Shown here: in pieces, positions 32,657-34,843 of the stretch
How positions within the stretch are numbered: the stretch's first letter is position 1
Layout: each line of letters begins with the position of its first letter
Assembly: GCA_020831635.1 (NCBI GenBank)
Contig: JAFIGC010000046.1
Span: 1 to 34,843, forward strand
Reading direction: 5' to 3'
Length of the DNA stretch: 34,843 bases
Origin: Verrucomicrobiota bacterium
GTDB taxonomy: Bacteria; Verrucomicrobiota; Kiritimatiellia; SS1-B-03-39; UBA6053
The notes under the pieces: model-generated
Told to the model about the DNA's origin: nothing
What the model saw: the letters and a program-made list of their open reading frames with translations, nothing else
The model's database searches: none
Made by a program: the position numbers and the translations under genes

Positions 32657-34726
32657 ATGACAACAGAATCCGAACCCATCTCTTTCGCCTGTCCCGAATG
32701 CAACGCCGTGTTGGAAGCCCAGCCTCACGCGGCCGGAAGAATCATCGAATGTCCGGAATGCGGCGCGGGCATGGAAGTGCCCCAACCGGAGGTCTCGCCG
32801 GAAACCGGTAACGTCTCCGGGCGGAAAGTCATCAAACGGAGTAAAAGCCAATTGCGCCGCAGCGGAGCCTCCCCTTCCCAAGCGGGCCGCCGAAGCGGGC
32901 CTTCTCCGTCCATAACCCCAACGGGCATCCGGAAACCCCAAAAAAGCCCCATGGGCAAAATTGTTGTCATCCTGTTGTTGCTGTTGGGCAGCGCGGGTGG
33001 ATATTATTATTACACGAACCAACAGAATGGCGAAGGCGGGCGATTTGGAGGCTTGTTGGCCAGAAACACGGGCGGAAGCGGTGGAGGTGGAGGACGCCGC
33101 CTGCGGGCCGGTGGCCCCATGGGCCCCCAAACCCAGCCCCCGTCCGCAAATCGCTGGAACGTCAACGAAAGGGCCAATGTCACCGCCTACCAATGGGGCG
33201 GCAGCGGCAACGATCGCCCCGCCCACATGGTCGCACGGGCCAACGGCAACATGGTGATCGTCGGCACCTTGGCCAGCCGTGACGCCATTCCGTCCGCCGC
33301 CGGACAGCGGCACACGCTTTTCGACGACCAAGGCGACGAACACTTCGGGTTTGTGGCCGAAATTTCCGCCGACGGCCAAAACATCCTTTGGCATTCCACT
33401 TTTGGCGGCAATATCATCCGGCCCACCACCGTGGCCCTTTCGCCCGAGGGAGACATCCTCATCGGCGGTCAGATCTTGGAACGCGGACGCGGTCACCGGG
33501 ACATTGAAGGCGATTTCAGTGGACGTCAGGCCGGGATCGGCAGAATTGCCGCCGATGGATCGCGCGTCCTCTGGATGCGCGAGGGCGGTCCCAACCAAAA
33601 TCACGTGACCAGCATCGCCACCGATGAACAGGGGCGCATTTATTATACCGCCGGGGGACGCGGCCAGGGCCAAACCGCCTATGTTCTGCGATTGAAGCCC
33701 GACGGCACCTCTTCGAATTTCCCCCGGGGAAATGCCGATGGGTCCGAAGTCTGGGGTTTGTATTTCGACGTGCGCCACGAAACCTTCAAAGCCGAAGGCC
33801 AAATCGGCGCCTTTTATGCCAAAGGGACGCAAGGCGCCGGATATGATTATGACGGTCCCGACGGTCCCTGGGGTCCGGTCCGCTTTTTCCTGCACGGCAT
33901 CCGCGAGGGCGGTCAAATCGTCTTTCTCCCCGACGGGGATTTCGTGGTCACCGGCACCCTGCAATACGATTTCCGCGAAGGAAGCAACCGCAGATTTCCC
34001 GCCTTCGATCTGATCATGGCTCGCTACACCCAGGAAGGCCGATTGGTCTGGAGCACGAATCTCTATCGGGAGGGCGACAGCATCCACACCCCCGACCAGA
34101 AATCGCGCCATCTGGTCTACAACCCCCACAATGGCGACCTCTACGTGCTCGCCGTGCAACACGGCTCCAACATCTACAGGTTCGTCGGGGAACTTCTGGG
34201 CGACACCGGGAACCTCATGATCACCTGGATTGGACGCGTGGATGCCGAAAACGGCAACCTTAAGGCGGGCTGGTACTGGCAAAACAACCGCAATGGCCAA
34301 TACAATGACCGCGGCAGCCCCCGTTCCCCGCCCCATCCCCGCTTGGCCGGGAACAGCCCCGGATCGCTGGCCGTGGACGACCAAGGCCGCATTTACATGG
34401 CAGGCAGTGCCGGTGCCCAGGCCTTTACCACCCCCACGGCTTGGAAAGACTGGCCTTCCGCCCAAACCGGCGGCGGCAACCCCGCCCTGGTGATTCTCTC
34501 CCCCGAACTCGACCGCATTCACTATGCCACCATGATCCGCGGCGAAAACCACGACAACGGTGGCGGCGAGGCCGTGATTGTGAATGACCACGGCGTCTGG
34601 GTCACCGGCAACAACGGCACCCGCGGCTTCCCCGCCGGCAATGCCCCCGATTGGTCAAACGCACAACCCGCGGGCGACCGCGACTTGTTCATGGTCAATT
34701 TTCGGTTTGACTCGCGGGCACCTTGA
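32657..34726 (+). CDS. Zinc-ribbon, single-TM, beta-propeller-like repeat protein
   Basis: A 689-residue protein with three parts. Residues 12-35 form a zinc ribbon (C12-PE-C15 ... C32-PE-C35), followed by a basic linker with many R/K/S/P residues (50-99). A transmembrane helix lies at about 101-118. The rest (about 160-689) is a beta-rich extracytoplasmic domain with recurring short blocks such as SPEGDILIGGQIL, LPDGDFVVTGTL and DDQGRIYMAGS, the pattern of SBBP-like beta-propeller repeats. The topology (ribbon inside, propeller outside) suggests a sensor or surface protein; the exact function is unknown. ATG 32657 has no strong ribosome-binding site. No gene follows in the window. Confidence 0.7.
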   Translation: MTTESEPISFACPECNAVLEAQPHAAGRIIECPECGAGMEVPQPEVSPETGNVSGRKVIKRSKSQLRRSGASPSQAGRRSGPSPSITPTGIRKPQKSPMGKIVVILLLLLGSAGGYYYYTNQQNGEGGRFGGLLARNTGGSGGGGGRRLRAGGPMGPQTQPPSANRWNVNERANVTAYQWGGSGNDRPAHMVARANGNMVIVGTLASRDAIPSAAGQRHTLFDDQGDEHFGFVAEISADGQNILWHSTFGGNIIRPTTVALSPEGDILIGGQILERGRGHRDIEGDFSGRQAGIGRIAADGSRVLWMREGGPNQNHVTSIATDEQGRIYYTAGGRGQGQTAYVLRLKPDGTSSNFPRGNADGSEVWGLYFDVRHETFKAEGQIGAFYAKGTQGAGYDYDGPDGPWGPVRFFLHGIREGGQIVFLPDGDFVVTGTLQYDFREGSNRRFPAFDLIMARYTQEGRLVWSTNLYREGDSIHTPDQKSRHLVYNPHNGDLYVLAVQHGSNIYRFVGELLGDTGNLMITWIGRVDAENGNLKAGWYWQNNRNGQYNDRGSPRSPPHPRLAGNSPGSLAVDDQGRIYMAGSAGAQAFTTPTAWKDWPSAQTGGGNPALVILSPELDRIHYATMIRGENHDNGGGEAVIVNDHGVWVTGNNGTRGFPAGNAPDWSNAQPAGDRDLFMVNFRFDSRAP

Positions 34727-34769
34727 AACAGTCGGGTAAGGATTCTGTTCTTCCGAAACCTTTGTCTTG

Positions 34770-34793
34770 AACCTGAATCCGTGAGATATTTGC
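34770..34793 (-). repeat. 24-bp dispersed repeat, copy 2 (inverted)
   Basis: Perfect reverse complement, over all 24 bases, of 25766-25789. It is intergenic, 43 bases downstream of the last gene. Here the partner hairpin arm is not conserved. Confidence 0.8.
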
Positions 34794-34843
34794 TGTGAAT
34801 CCGCACAATCTCATGGGCTACAAGGGATTGTCGGGAACACTCG

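Noticed and set aside
32618-34591. A 657-residue minus-strand open frame antisense to the zinc-ribbon repeat protein
   Set aside because: The plus-strand protein has zinc ribbon, TM helix and repeats. The reverse frame shows only low-complexity G/A/V-rich sequence.

Overview
The window looks like chromosomal DNA of a member of the Verrucomicrobiota or a close PVC relative, most likely Opitutales-like. The basis is a PEP-CTERM-sorted surface protein, a prepilin-like H-X9-DG protein, a GxxExxY gene inside CGTGCCTCCGTG-type repeats, two Gfo/Idh/MocA oxidoreductases, a secreted polysaccharide-degradation locus, high GC and dense REP-like palindromes. This is inference from gene content; there is no rRNA or marker gene here. 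The first ~120 bases are almost pure C and look like a contig-end artefact. I saw no tRNA, rRNA, CRISPR array or insertion-sequence transposase.

Layout. 0.1-3.7 kb: a GxxExxY gene between two ~80-bp repeat copies, then a PLD-nuclease/SNF2-helicase fusion whose start codon abuts a third, partial copy. 3.7-5.1 kb: a coupled ECF sigma factor and anti-sigma factor (minus strand). 5.1-7.8 kb: a cluster of REP-like hairpins, then an arsM-DinB-NRDE operon. 7.8-12.3 kb (minus): a coupled Fe3+-family ABC importer (ATPase, unusually long binding protein, fused permease). 12.4-13.8 kb: a broken gene remnant and a Phd/YefM antitoxin paired with a zeta-type kinase toxin.

13.8-22.4 kb (minus): a carbohydrate locus of a small secreted protein, a heparinase II/III-type lipoprotein, a clan GH-A hydrolase and a LamG + DUF1961 (YesU-type) protein, all overlapping end to start, followed after a gap by a GH28 pectinase-fold enzyme. 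A divergent LacI-family regulator (22.6-23.6 kb) precedes a PEP-CTERM protein. The same palindromic core lies in the divergent promoter region and upstream of the PEP-CTERM gene, suggesting one regulon for pectin/uronate-polysaccharide use. 24.6-27.5 kb: two Gfo/Idh/MocA genes flank a prepilin-like protein. 27.7-29.4 kb: a membrane zinc-ribbon protein and a tandem SGNH hydrolase that seems to start at CTG. 29.4-31.4 kb (minus): a coupled rbsK / FSA-like aldolase / rbsD operon. 31.5-32.5 kb: UDP-glucuronate decarboxylase. 32.7-34.7 kb: a zinc-ribbon, single-TM, repeat-rich protein.

The most unusual items are a pair of 15-bp palindromes with an exact 31-bp period found at two loci 20 kb apart, the shared LacI-type operator core, the Phd/YefM-zeta pairing, a perfect 24-bp inverted dispersed repeat 9 kb apart, and the CTG-initiated double SGNH protein. 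No feature here clearly amounts to a new multi-gene system.
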